Of a DNA stretch of 51,940 nucleotides, positions 1 to 6,326 are shown in pieces (position 1 is the stretch's first letter; each line of letters begins with the position of its first letter). This DNA is from Chloroflexota bacterium (GTDB lineage: Bacteria; Chloroflexota; Anaerolineae; UBA4142; SHND01), in contig SHND01000060.1 of assembly GCA_004295045.1 (NCBI GenBank), positions 1 through 51,940 on the forward strand. Direction: 5' to 3'. The notes under the pieces were generated by a model, which worked only from the letters and a program-made list of their open reading frames with translations, made no database searches and was not told the origin of the DNA. A program made the position numbers and the translations under genes.

Positions 1-708
1 ACGGACGACACCGCAATCGAAAATCGAAAATCGAAAATCGAAAATTCGATGCGTTTGAAGCGCAGTTACAAAGATAGACAAGCGCGCCTCAACGGCTACT
101 TGGAGGATTACGCAAATTTAGCAGAAGGTTTGCTCGCGCTGTACGAAACGACGTTCGATGAAAAATATTTTGTCGCGGCGCGCGAACTCGCGGAACAGAT
201 TCTCGAACATTTTTCCGATTCACGCGGCGGCTTTTTCGATACGAGTGACGACCACGAAAATCTCGTCGTGCGCCCAAAAGATGTGCAGGACAATGCGACG
301 CCTTCGGGTAGCGCGATGGCGACAAGCGTGTTGTTCAAACTCGCCGCATTTACAGGCGACGCGAAATATGCGGGTGCGGGTGAACGCGCGCTCGCGCCAT
401 TACAGCCCGCGCTGGCGCAAGCGCCGACGGGCTTTGCGTGGTGGTTATGCGCGTTGGAGTTTGAACTCGCGCCGCCGAAAGAGATCGCAATCATCGGCGA
501 TGGCGCGGAAAATTTGTTGCAAATTGTTTTTGGTGAATATCGCCCAAATCAAGTTGTCGCGTTCAAACCAGCGAATGCGGCGTCCGAAATTCCATTATTG
601 GAAAATCGTGGCGTATTGAACGGTCAAGCCACTGCGTATGTGTGCGAGAATTTCGCGTGTCAGATGCCGGTGACGGAGGCGCGGAATCTCAAAGCACAGC
701 TGACTTGA
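1..708 (+). CDS. YyaL/DUF255 (thioredoxin-domain, Spata20-like) protein, C-terminal part
   Basis: The reading frame is open from the window edge, so the gene starts upstream. What remains is the alpha-toroid part of a YyaL-type protein: SYKDRQARLNGYLEDYA, then RGGFFDTSDD and PSGSAMA, all typical of the C-terminal half of this family, whose N-terminal thioredoxin-like domain would lie outside the window. The biochemical role of the family is not settled. Between the edge and the conserved part, codons 6-16 are written by a heptanucleotide array (AATCGAA x4) giving a low-complexity stretch (IENRKSKIENS). The stretch is not typical of the family and looks like an in-frame repeat insertion. An ATG at 49 follows it, so a restart there cannot be excluded. 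Confidence 0.78.
   Translation, partial: TDDTAIENRKSKIENSMRLKRSYKDRQARLNGYLEDYANLAEGLLALYETTFDEKYFVAARELAEQILEHFSDSRGGFFDTSDDHENLVVRPKDVQDNATPSGSAMATSVLFKLAAFTGDAKYAGAGERALAPLQPALAQAPTGFAWWLCALEFELAPPKEIAIIGDGAENLLQIVFGEYRPNQVVAFKPANAASEIPLLENRGVLNGQATAYVCENFACQMPVTEARNLKAQLT
15..46. repeat. heptanucleotide array AATCGAA x4
   Basis: Four perfect head-to-tail copies of AATCGAA plus a partial copy. They lie inside the open frame of the YyaL-type gene. A 7-bp unit encodes the same cyclic heptapeptide (IENRKSK) in all three frames and contains no stop, so it can enter a coding region without closing it. Confidence 0.9.
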
Positions 709-838
709 TTGACCTGCGAATCCACAAGTTTGACGAGGATGCAGCCAAAACGAATTTGCGCGCCGAATGCACAAAGAGGCGCGCGGCGCGGGAATGTGAC
801 GCGGCTTTACATCACACGATCTTGAGTGAGGATTGTGC

Positions 839-2308
839 TTAACCGCGATGGAGGAGATTGGAAAGTGGCAATGGCGATTCCGCGGGATTCGATCGGATTG
901 TTGTGACAAGATTGAACGCGAGCAGTGCAATCGTCATCCAACCGAATATGCCCGAAAGCCCCCAGAGCGTCAGCGCAATTTCTGAATTGGGAAAGAGCGT
1001 TGGGATGACTCGCAGCAGCGCCGCCAGATTGCCCACCACAAAAATTACTGCGACCAGCTGCGGATACACCAGTCCCTTTTTGTGGCTGAACCCCGGCACC
1101 ATGCGCGCTGCCATGCCACAAATCAGCAGCGTGACAAATCCTACCGCGAGCGCATGACGCGCGGTATCGGGCGAAACGCGAAACCAATCTGTAAATTCAC
1201 CAAGCACGCGCGCAAGATTCAAAACCACCGTCAAGCCAAGCCACGCAAACGCCGCATAAATCAACAGCTCAAAGCGCCCGTATTCGCCGGAATCGGGATA
1301 ATTGGCGCGCGTTGGTTTGCGCAGAACATCCAATTCGGGACGCGTATTCGCGGCGCGATTCGCCACCCATGAAGAGCGTCGGCGCAGCAGGTCAAGCTGC
1401 CATAGAAAAATCAGGATGCATAGATTGAGCGCAAGCGAGCCGATGCCCCACAGCAAATTGAGCGCGGCGGATATTTCCGCGACTCTATTTTGAAACAACG
1501 TCGAGGGAAATAGCATGGCGGTGAGCGGGACCAGTGAGGGCAAAAGAACAAGCAGCAGTCCAACACTATAAACGCGCGCAAGCAGGCGCAGCGATTCGCG
1601 CGGAGGTGGGGCGAGGCGCATAAAAAGCGGCAGGGTGCGCGTGCCAAAAACAATCGCCATCGGCACCGCCACGCCATAAAACATCAGAGTAATGATCAAA
1701 TTCTCAAACGGCGTTGCAAGCGTGCTCTTGCCTTGCGCCACCGCATAGCCGATGCCCAGTCCATTCAAGAGAAACGCCAGAGAAAACGAGAGGACTGCAA
1801 TACGGAGAAAGGGTTCGATGGGGTACGCGGGAGAAGTGGGGATGAGCGGTTTCGCCGCGCGATGACTGGTGACAAGCATCGAGCCCAGCACAAAAATTCC
1901 CGCCAATTCAAGCGCAGCCGAAACGAGCCAGAGGATTTGCCAGAACGGGAGAGCGGTTGCGCCAAAAAAATTCCACGCGAGCAGTGGTTGCGCGAGTACG
2001 CGCAACCCAATTCCTGCGCCAAGCAGTCCGAACGCAAGCGGCATACGCGTCGCACTTTGCAATGGCACACCGCGCAAGCGCGGCAAAAAATAAAGTCCCA
2101 TGCCGAGAATAAAAAGCCCCATCCATCCAAACAACTGCGCATGTCCATGCGCTTGAACGAGCGCGCCCCACCATGTTCCCGGAATCAGACCCATCGCCAA
2201 CGTACCGACCATGAACGCCCCATAGCCAAAGCCCGCGGTCAGAGCCACCGTGAGCGCCGCATAGATAAAAGGTTCGTGCGGATGTTTAAACCAGTTTGCA
2301 AGATTCAT
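839..2308 (-). CDS. NnrS-like multi-TM haem-copper protein
   Basis: A 489-residue integral membrane protein with about 12 hydrophobic segments. NnrS-like features are an early QAHGHAQLFGW segment, a central FGTRTLPLFMRL stretch and a late HALAVGFVTLLICGMAARM segment. In NnrS relatives such conserved histidines are associated with haem and copper, and the protein is linked to nitric oxide tolerance and denitrification. It is divergent from proteobacterial NnrS, so the name is by family resemblance. It is transcribed divergently from the Crp/Fnr gene at 2417, and the palindrome at 2351-2368 lies between them, so co-regulation is likely. Gene context (nosZ cluster, DUF1858/DUF2249) supports a nitrogen-oxide role. 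Confidence 0.7.
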   Translation of the reverse strand: MNLANWFKHPHEPFIYAALTVALTAGFGYGAFMVGTLAMGLIPGTWWGALVQAHGHAQLFGWMGLFILGMGLYFLPRLRGVPLQSATRMPLAFGLLGAGIGLRVLAQPLLAWNFFGATALPFWQILWLVSAALELAGIFVLGSMLVTSHRAAKPLIPTSPAYPIEPFLRIAVLSFSLAFLLNGLGIGYAVAQGKSTLATPFENLIITLMFYGVAVPMAIVFGTRTLPLFMRLAPPPRESLRLLARVYSVGLLLVLLPSLVPLTAMLFPSTLFQNRVAEISAALNLLWGIGSLALNLCILIFLWQLDLLRRRSSWVANRAANTRPELDVLRKPTRANYPDSGEYGRFELLIYAAFAWLGLTVVLNLARVLGEFTDWFRVSPDTARHALAVGFVTLLICGMAARMVPGFSHKKGLVYPQLVAVIFVVGNLAALLRVIPTLFPNSEIALTLWGLSGIFGWMTIALLAFNLVTTIRSNPAESPLPLSNLLHRG

Positions 2309-2350
2309 TTTGAAACGAGTTTGATTATACAGAGTCGCGGTAGAGGATGT

Positions 2351-2368
2351 CTTTGCATTTTTGCAAAG
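2351..2368. promoter_or_regulatory. Crp/Fnr-type operator in the nnrS-like/crp divergent region
   Basis: A perfect palindrome CTTTGCATTTTTGCAAAG, read as TTGCA-N4-TGCAA. This is the geometry of an FNR box (TTGAT-N4-ATCAA) with different half-site bases. Its centre (2359.5) lies about 41.5 bp before a start point expected from the -10-like CATAAT at 2391-2396, which is the class II activator position for the + strand gene. The same 16-bp core recurs at 3316-3331. Binding by the adjacent regulator is inferred. Confidence 0.7.
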
Positions 2369-2416
2369 ATACTTTTGCCGATAGACGCCTCATAATGTAT
2401 CGAGTACAATGGGCGC

Positions 2417-3133
2417 ATGGCAGATTCAAACTCGGACGCGCTTGCGCGCTGGCTGACTGCGGTGCCTCTCTTTCAGCAGCTATCTCACGCGGAACTGCTG
2501 CAGCTGGCGCAAATGGGAAAACGACGCGCGGCGGCGCGCGATGAATTTTTTTTCCAACAGGGCGACTCTGCCGAATTTTTGTATCTGTTAGAACTCGGGC
2601 AGGTGCGAATGACGCAGCTTACACCGGATGGCGAACAAGTCATCCTGCGTTATATTCGCCCGCAGGACATGTTTGGTGGCATCGCGGCGTTCACGTTCAA
2701 ATCGTATCCCGCCACTGCTCAAGCGCTGGAGGATTCGCGCGCCTTGCTCTGGGACGCAGTTGCGGTGCGCGAACTGATGCGCTCTGTGCCGCAGCTCGCG
2801 CTCAATGTGATGGACCACGCCGCCGAGACGATCATCCAGCTCCAAGACCGCGTACGCGAGTTGCAAACCGAACGACTGGAACAGCGAGTCGCGCGCGCGC
2901 TCTTGCGTCTCGCGCATCAGGCGGGCAAGCCATTGGAAAATGGCATTCTGATTGATCTCCCCCTTTCGCGACAGGACATTGCCGAAATGACCGGCACAAA
3001 CCTCTATTCGGTCAGCCGCATCCTGAGCAATTGGGAAAAGCAAGGCATCATCGAGGGCGGACGCGAACGCATCGTGCTGTCCGACCCTCACCGCGTTGTG
3101 GTAATCGCCGAGGACCTCCCCTCTACGCCGTAA
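2417..3133 (+). CDS. Crp/Fnr family transcriptional regulator (1)
   Basis: A 238-residue protein with an N-terminal cyclic-nucleotide-binding-type beta-barrel (residues about 15-130), a long dimerisation helix rich in Q, R and E (about 145-165) and a C-terminal winged helix with the family motif LSRQDIAEMTGTNLYSVSR (recognition helix about 195-212). The barrel has no cysteine and no obvious cAMP-binding arginine-serine motif, so the signal it senses is unknown. The palindrome TTTGCA-N4-TGCAAA lies 50-65 bp upstream and probably autoregulates the gene. A 14-bp palindrome (GTAAAACGTTTTAC, 3130-3143) overlaps the stop codon. Position next to nnrS-like and DUF1858/DUF2249 genes suggests a NnrR/DNR-like role, which is inference. 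Confidence 0.85.
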   Translation: MADSNSDALARWLTAVPLFQQLSHAELLQLAQMGKRRAAARDEFFFQQGDSAEFLYLLELGQVRMTQLTPDGEQVILRYIRPQDMFGGIAAFTFKSYPATAQALEDSRALLWDAVAVRELMRSVPQLALNVMDHAAETIIQLQDRVRELQTERLEQRVARALLRLAHQAGKPLENGILIDLPLSRQDIAEMTGTNLYSVSRILSNWEKQGIIEGGRERIVLSDPHRVVVIAEDLPSTP

Positions 3134-3315
3134 AACGTTTTACCGACCATCTTGCTGATCTAGCACAACAGATTGGGACGCGAATTTTCGCGGATGCACG
3201 CGAATTTCAAAACGGTTTTTCTTTTTCCGCATCAAGCCAAGCTCAGCTGCGTCCAAAAAATGATATTGTGATGTACTTGCGGATTCGTAGAACCGCTCGA
3301 GCATACAATTCGCTG

Positions 3316-3358
3316 TTTGCATTTTTGCAAAGACAGCCGCGTCTTTATCCCCTATAGT
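3316..3358 (+). promoter_or_regulatory. operator plus -10 for the DUF1858 gene, apparently leaderless
   Basis: TTTGCATTTTTGCAAA (3316-3331) repeats the palindrome found at 2351-2368. Its centre (3323.5) is 41.5 bp before the A of the ATG at 3365. A -10-like TATAGT lies at 3353-3358. Both distances place transcription start at or next to the start codon, and no Shine-Dalgarno sequence is visible. This fits a class II activated, leaderless transcript. Confidence 0.65.
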
Positions 3359-3364
3359 CAGCGT

Positions 3365-3625
3365 ATGGAAATACGTACGGCGAACGACAGTTTGCTGGCA
3401 GGCATGTCCGTAACCGCATTGCTGAAACGCTATCCTGACACCGTTTCCGTTTTTTTTCAGCACCGCATGGCATGTGTTGGCTGCGCGATTGCGGATTTTC
3501 ACACGGTCGCGCAAGCCGCCGCGTTATATGAGACTGATCTCGCACAGTTCACAATGGAACTGGAACGCGTGATCCAAAATTTTTCGCAGGAAATTGATCC
3601 TGCGTCCCAGGAGAACCTACAATGA
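3365..3625 (+). CDS. DUF1858 protein
   Basis: An 86-residue protein of the DUF1858 family: MSVTALLKRYPDTVSVFFQH is followed by the conserved cysteine pair in ACVGCAIADFHTV (residues about 37-42). Such domains occur near hybrid-cluster, haemerythrin or nitric-oxide-stress proteins; the CxxC-like pair may bind a metal or do redox chemistry, but function is unproven. Start at 3365 is preferred over the longer frame because the -10 element sits 12 bp upstream. The stop overlaps the ATG of the next gene (ATGA), so the two are translationally coupled. Confidence 0.8.
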   Translation: MEIRTANDSLLAGMSVTALLKRYPDTVSVFFQHRMACVGCAIADFHTVAQAAALYETDLAQFTMELERVIQNFSQEIDPASQENLQ

Positions 3626-3933
3626 GTGAAAACACACAAACCGCTAATTCATCCCAGACAGCTTCAGCCCCGGTTGAAACGCTTGATGTGCGTACCATCG
3701 TGCCAATGAATCGGCACACGCTGATTTTTCAAACCTTTGACGCGCTGTCCAACGGCGCGGCATTTGAACTGGTAAATGACCACGACCCCAAACCACTTTA
3801 TTACCAATTTGCGGCAGAAATGCCGGGCGCGTTCACTTGGGACTATATCGAACGCGGACCGGCGGTCTGGCGCGTACGGATTGGCAAGCCAACCAAAGCA
3901 ACTCTGGAAACCGAATCCGGAAAGGTTGGATGA
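3622..3933 (+). CDS. DUF2249 protein
   Basis: A 103-residue DUF2249 protein: after a Ser/Thr/Gln-rich N-terminus come LDVRTIVPMNRHTLIFQTFDAL, NDHDPKPLYYQF and a C-terminal WDYIERGPAVWRVRIGK. This small domain is related to SirA/TusA-like folds and accompanies DUF1858 in denitrifier and NO-response clusters. Its ATG overlaps the upstream stop, and an AGGAG lies 8 nt before it. Together with the DUF1858 gene it forms a two-gene operon behind the TTGCA-type operator, closed by the strong terminator at 3986. Confidence 0.78.
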   Translation: MSENTQTANSSQTASAPVETLDVRTIVPMNRHTLIFQTFDALSNGAAFELVNDHDPKPLYYQFAAEMPGAFTWDYIERGPAVWRVRIGKPTKATLETESGKVG

Positions 3934-3985
3934 ACGCCGCGAAACTTGTGCAAACCGCTTTCTCAATACAGAACGAACTGAAATA

Positions 3986-4034
3986 AAACGAAACGCCGCA
4001 GAGGAAATTCCGCTGCGGCGTTTCGTTTGTTTCT
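3986..4034. terminator. bidirectional intrinsic terminator
   Basis: A perfect 16-bp stem (3986-4001 with 4013-4028) with an 11-nt loop is followed by a T-rich tract (GTTTCTTT). It separates the convergent DUF2249 gene and the DUF3054 gene that ends the nos run. On the minus strand the T-tract is weaker. Confidence 0.9.
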
Positions 4035-4502
4035 TTAGGCGCGGTGTCTGACTCGGTGCCACACAAGGATATAGAGAATGCGCCACGTCAAGAGCATCGC
4101 GCCCCCAAATCCAAAAGCCGCCAACAAAAACGCGGTGGGAATTACCGCGCGGTCGAGCCAGAGCGCGCGCAACACAACGCCCAACGGCGCGGCAATCATC
4201 CACGCCATGAAACTTCGCCCAAGCGCGGTGCGCCATTCCATGTCTTGTTCGCTTACCTTGTACGCGCCCATTGCAAAGGCGGCGGCGAGCCACGCGAGCA
4301 GAAATGGCAAGAACGCTTTCAAGACACCAGCGAGCGGATTTGCTGCATCTATCAATTCATGATCACGCTGTCCGATATAAGTAAAGAGCAAAAGGGTTAC
4401 GATGTCGCCGACAAGCAAAACGATCACGCTGCGCTTGCCGAACTCGCGCGCGGCGGATTGAAATGCCGAAGAGTGCGCTTGCGGTTCAAATTGCTTTTCC
4501 AT
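4035..4502 (-). CDS. DUF3054 membrane protein
   Basis: A 155-residue protein with four predicted membrane segments. It matches the DUF3054 pattern: a first segment followed by GDIVTLLLFTYIGQRDHE, then LKAFLPFLLAWLAAA. Function unknown. It is the last gene of the minus-strand nos run, 51 bp after the cytochrome c gene, and may be only loosely connected with N2O respiration. Confidence 0.7.
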   Translation of the reverse strand: MEKQFEPQAHSSAFQSAAREFGKRSVIVLLVGDIVTLLLFTYIGQRDHELIDAANPLAGVLKAFLPFLLAWLAAAFAMGAYKVSEQDMEWRTALGRSFMAWMIAAPLGVVLRALWLDRAVIPTAFLLAAFGFGGAMLLTWRILYILVWHRVRHRA

Positions 4503-4553
4503 GATAAATTGAGACGCGGCAAGACAAACTATTTGCCTTGCCGCCTTCTTTTG

Positions 4554-5012
4554 CTACTGGGAAACGGAGCGAATGAACGCAACAATATCGGTCAGATTCG
4601 CATCCGTGAGCGCGGGGTTGCCGCCCTTTGGCGGCATATCTACACCTGTGGTGTTTGCCGGGTCGCTCGCCGGACGTCCCTTTTTGATAAAGTCAATTAA
4701 TTGTTGATCGCTATCGCCTTTGACGAACGCGCTGGTTGTGAGATCTTTGCCCAGACCGGTCAAGCCCTTTGCTTCGGGTCCGTGACAGGAGCTGCAACTG
4801 GAAGTAAAAAGGGTTTTGCCCTTGGCGGCATCGCCCGCAGAAGCTGACGCATTTTGTCCGCTTGCGGCGTTATTCGACGCGGACGCGCCCGTATTATTGG
4901 TGGCAGCCGGCGTGCCGCTGCCGCTTTCCGGCGAGGGTGTTTTGCGTGATGCGGGTGCGCACGCCGCGCCGAGCATGAGCAGCGCCATAAAAAAGATCAA
5001 GAAAAGTTTCAC
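4554..5012 (-). CDS. small lipoprotein cytochrome c
   Basis: A 152-residue secreted monohaem cytochrome c. A hydrophobic N-terminus ends in a lipobox-like LGAAC, followed by a Ser/Ala/Asn-rich linker and a class I domain with the CSSCH haem motif and a likely distal Met in VDMPPKGG. Start is taken as the GTG at 5012 because GGAGG lies 4 nt before it; a longer frame upstream lacks a signal sequence at its start. Placed 28 bp after nosL, it is a good candidate electron donor to NosZ on the outer face of the membrane, as NosC-type cytochromes are proposed to be. That role is inferred from position. Confidence 0.85.
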   Translation of the reverse strand: MKLFLIFFMALLMLGAACAPASRKTPSPESGSGTPAATNNTGASASNNAASGQNASASAGDAAKGKTLFTSSCSSCHGPEAKGLTGLGKDLTTSAFVKGDSDQQLIDFIKKGRPASDPANTTGVDMPPKGGNPALTDANLTDIVAFIRSVSQ

Positions 5013-5040
5013 TGTTCCTCCGAATTGTGAAAGTATGAAT

Positions 5041-5502
5041 TCAGTTTGTACTGTGCAGAGTGAGATGAACCTGGACACGCAACTCGTCAAACTCGTACAC
5101 TGCGCCCTGCACGCGCGCGGCAAACGTTTCGGCAGTTGCGCGGTCAGCAAAGGCAGCAATGCCATCGTTCATCGGCGACTGGATCTGTGGACTCTGAACA
5201 TAGAACGCGGTTTCGCCGCGCAGCCAAGTTTGAGTGTCGTACGCATGGACAAAATAAGCGCGCACCTGTGATTCAGGATGGTCCATATGATACATCAACA
5301 TTCCGCTAATGTCGTCAAATTTATGTACATTTCCCTTCAAGTCAAGTGTCGCCGACGCGAATCTCGCGTCGCTGATGAGCATTCCACATTCGTCGCAAAT
5401 ATCCTGTCCGTACGCGAGCGTTGGCGGTTGAGGGCCTGTCTCTTGCGCCGCGCACGCGACCGTGAACAGCAGGAGCATCAAACCCGTTAGAAAGGTTTTC
5501 AT
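5041..5502 (-). CDS. nosL: NosL copper chaperone lipoprotein
   Basis: A 153-residue lipoprotein. A short signal with a TVAC lipobox is followed by ICDECGMLISDARFA, the CxxCGM motif of the NosL family, and MYHMDHPESQ. NosL carries Cu(I) to apo-NosZ for assembly of its copper centres. The ATG at 5502 has AAGGAG 6 nt upstream and overlaps the end of nosY, so nosY and nosL are coupled. Confidence 0.92.
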   Translation of the reverse strand: MKTFLTGLMLLLFTVACAAQETGPQPPTLAYGQDICDECGMLISDARFASATLDLKGNVHKFDDISGMLMYHMDHPESQVRAYFVHAYDTQTWLRGETAFYVQSPQIQSPMNDGIAAFADRATAETFAARVQGAVYEFDELRVQVHLTLHSTN

Positions 5503-6326
5503 ACAGTGCTCCTTTTGGCAAAGGACAAGTACGCCAAGCCGAAGCTTGCCGCAATCCAGCCGAGGAGCAGCGCCGCAAGCACAAAGGGCAGCCACGCGCC
5601 AAATTCATGCATGGCAAACTGTCCCGCCGCGCCGAGCGTATCCAGCGTCGCGCGCAGCGAATAGATCGCGCCCAATTTGAAAACCTGAAGCGGATTGATC
5701 AGCACGAGCGTTAACATGCCCATCGGCGGCGGACGAAACGTCATCGTCGCCCCAATTACGCCGAGGTCGCCGATGAACACGAACACAAGCCACACGATCA
5801 ATGCCGCGCCTGTGGCGGTTGACGCTTTGGAAGTCAGCGCGCTAATGACCAACCCGATGCCCAGTGATACGAGCGCGAGTAAAACCGCCCAACCAAAAAG
5901 CGCGAGAAATACGGTGGGGTCGCCTCCATCGGTTGCGAGCCCGATGCCCGCAATGCCAAAACCCAGCGCGACTCCCGCAATAACCGCCAGCGCGGCGCCG
6001 ATTGCTTTGCCGAAAAAAATTTCAGCGCGGTTCAAAGGTTGAGCGAGCAAATACAACAATGTGCCGCGCTCGCGTTCACTCGCAATCACACCCGCGCCCA
6101 CTGTCAGACCAATCAGCGGCACAAACAAGAGCAGCGCGTTGATTAAACTTGCGGCAGTCCGTCCAAACCCGCCCAAACCGGCATAGCCCGCCGCGCTCAT
6201 TCCCGCCTGCGCTAAACCAAATGCCAACGCGCCAAAACCAAGCGCATAAAACCAAAGCCATTTGTTACGCAGAGCTTCGCGCAGTTCACGCTGCGCAATC
6301 GTCATGACCAAACCCGCTTCCATCAT
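5499..6326 (-). CDS. nosY: NosY-type ABC transporter permease
   Basis: A 275-residue ABC-2-type permease with about six membrane segments. It begins with TIAQRELREALRNKWLWFYA, the N-terminal signature of NosY, and has the ASERERGTLLYLLAQPL coupling region facing the ATPase. NosY forms the membrane part of the NosDFY transporter needed to mature the tetranuclear copper site of NosZ. Its ATG overlaps the stop of the nosDF fusion (6323-6326), and its own stop overlaps nosL. Confidence 0.9.
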   Translation of the reverse strand: MMEAGLVMTIAQRELREALRNKWLWFYALGFGALAFGLAQAGMSAAGYAGLGGFGRTAASLINALLLFVPLIGLTVGAGVIASERERGTLLYLLAQPLNRAEIFFGKAIGAALAVIAGVALGFGIAGIGLATDGGDPTVFLALFGWAVLLALVSLGIGLVISALTSKASTATGAALIVWLVFVFIGDLGVIGATMTFRPPPMGMLTLVLINPLQVFKLGAIYSLRATLDTLGAAGQFAMHEFGAWLPFVLAALLLGWIAASFGLAYLSFAKRSTV

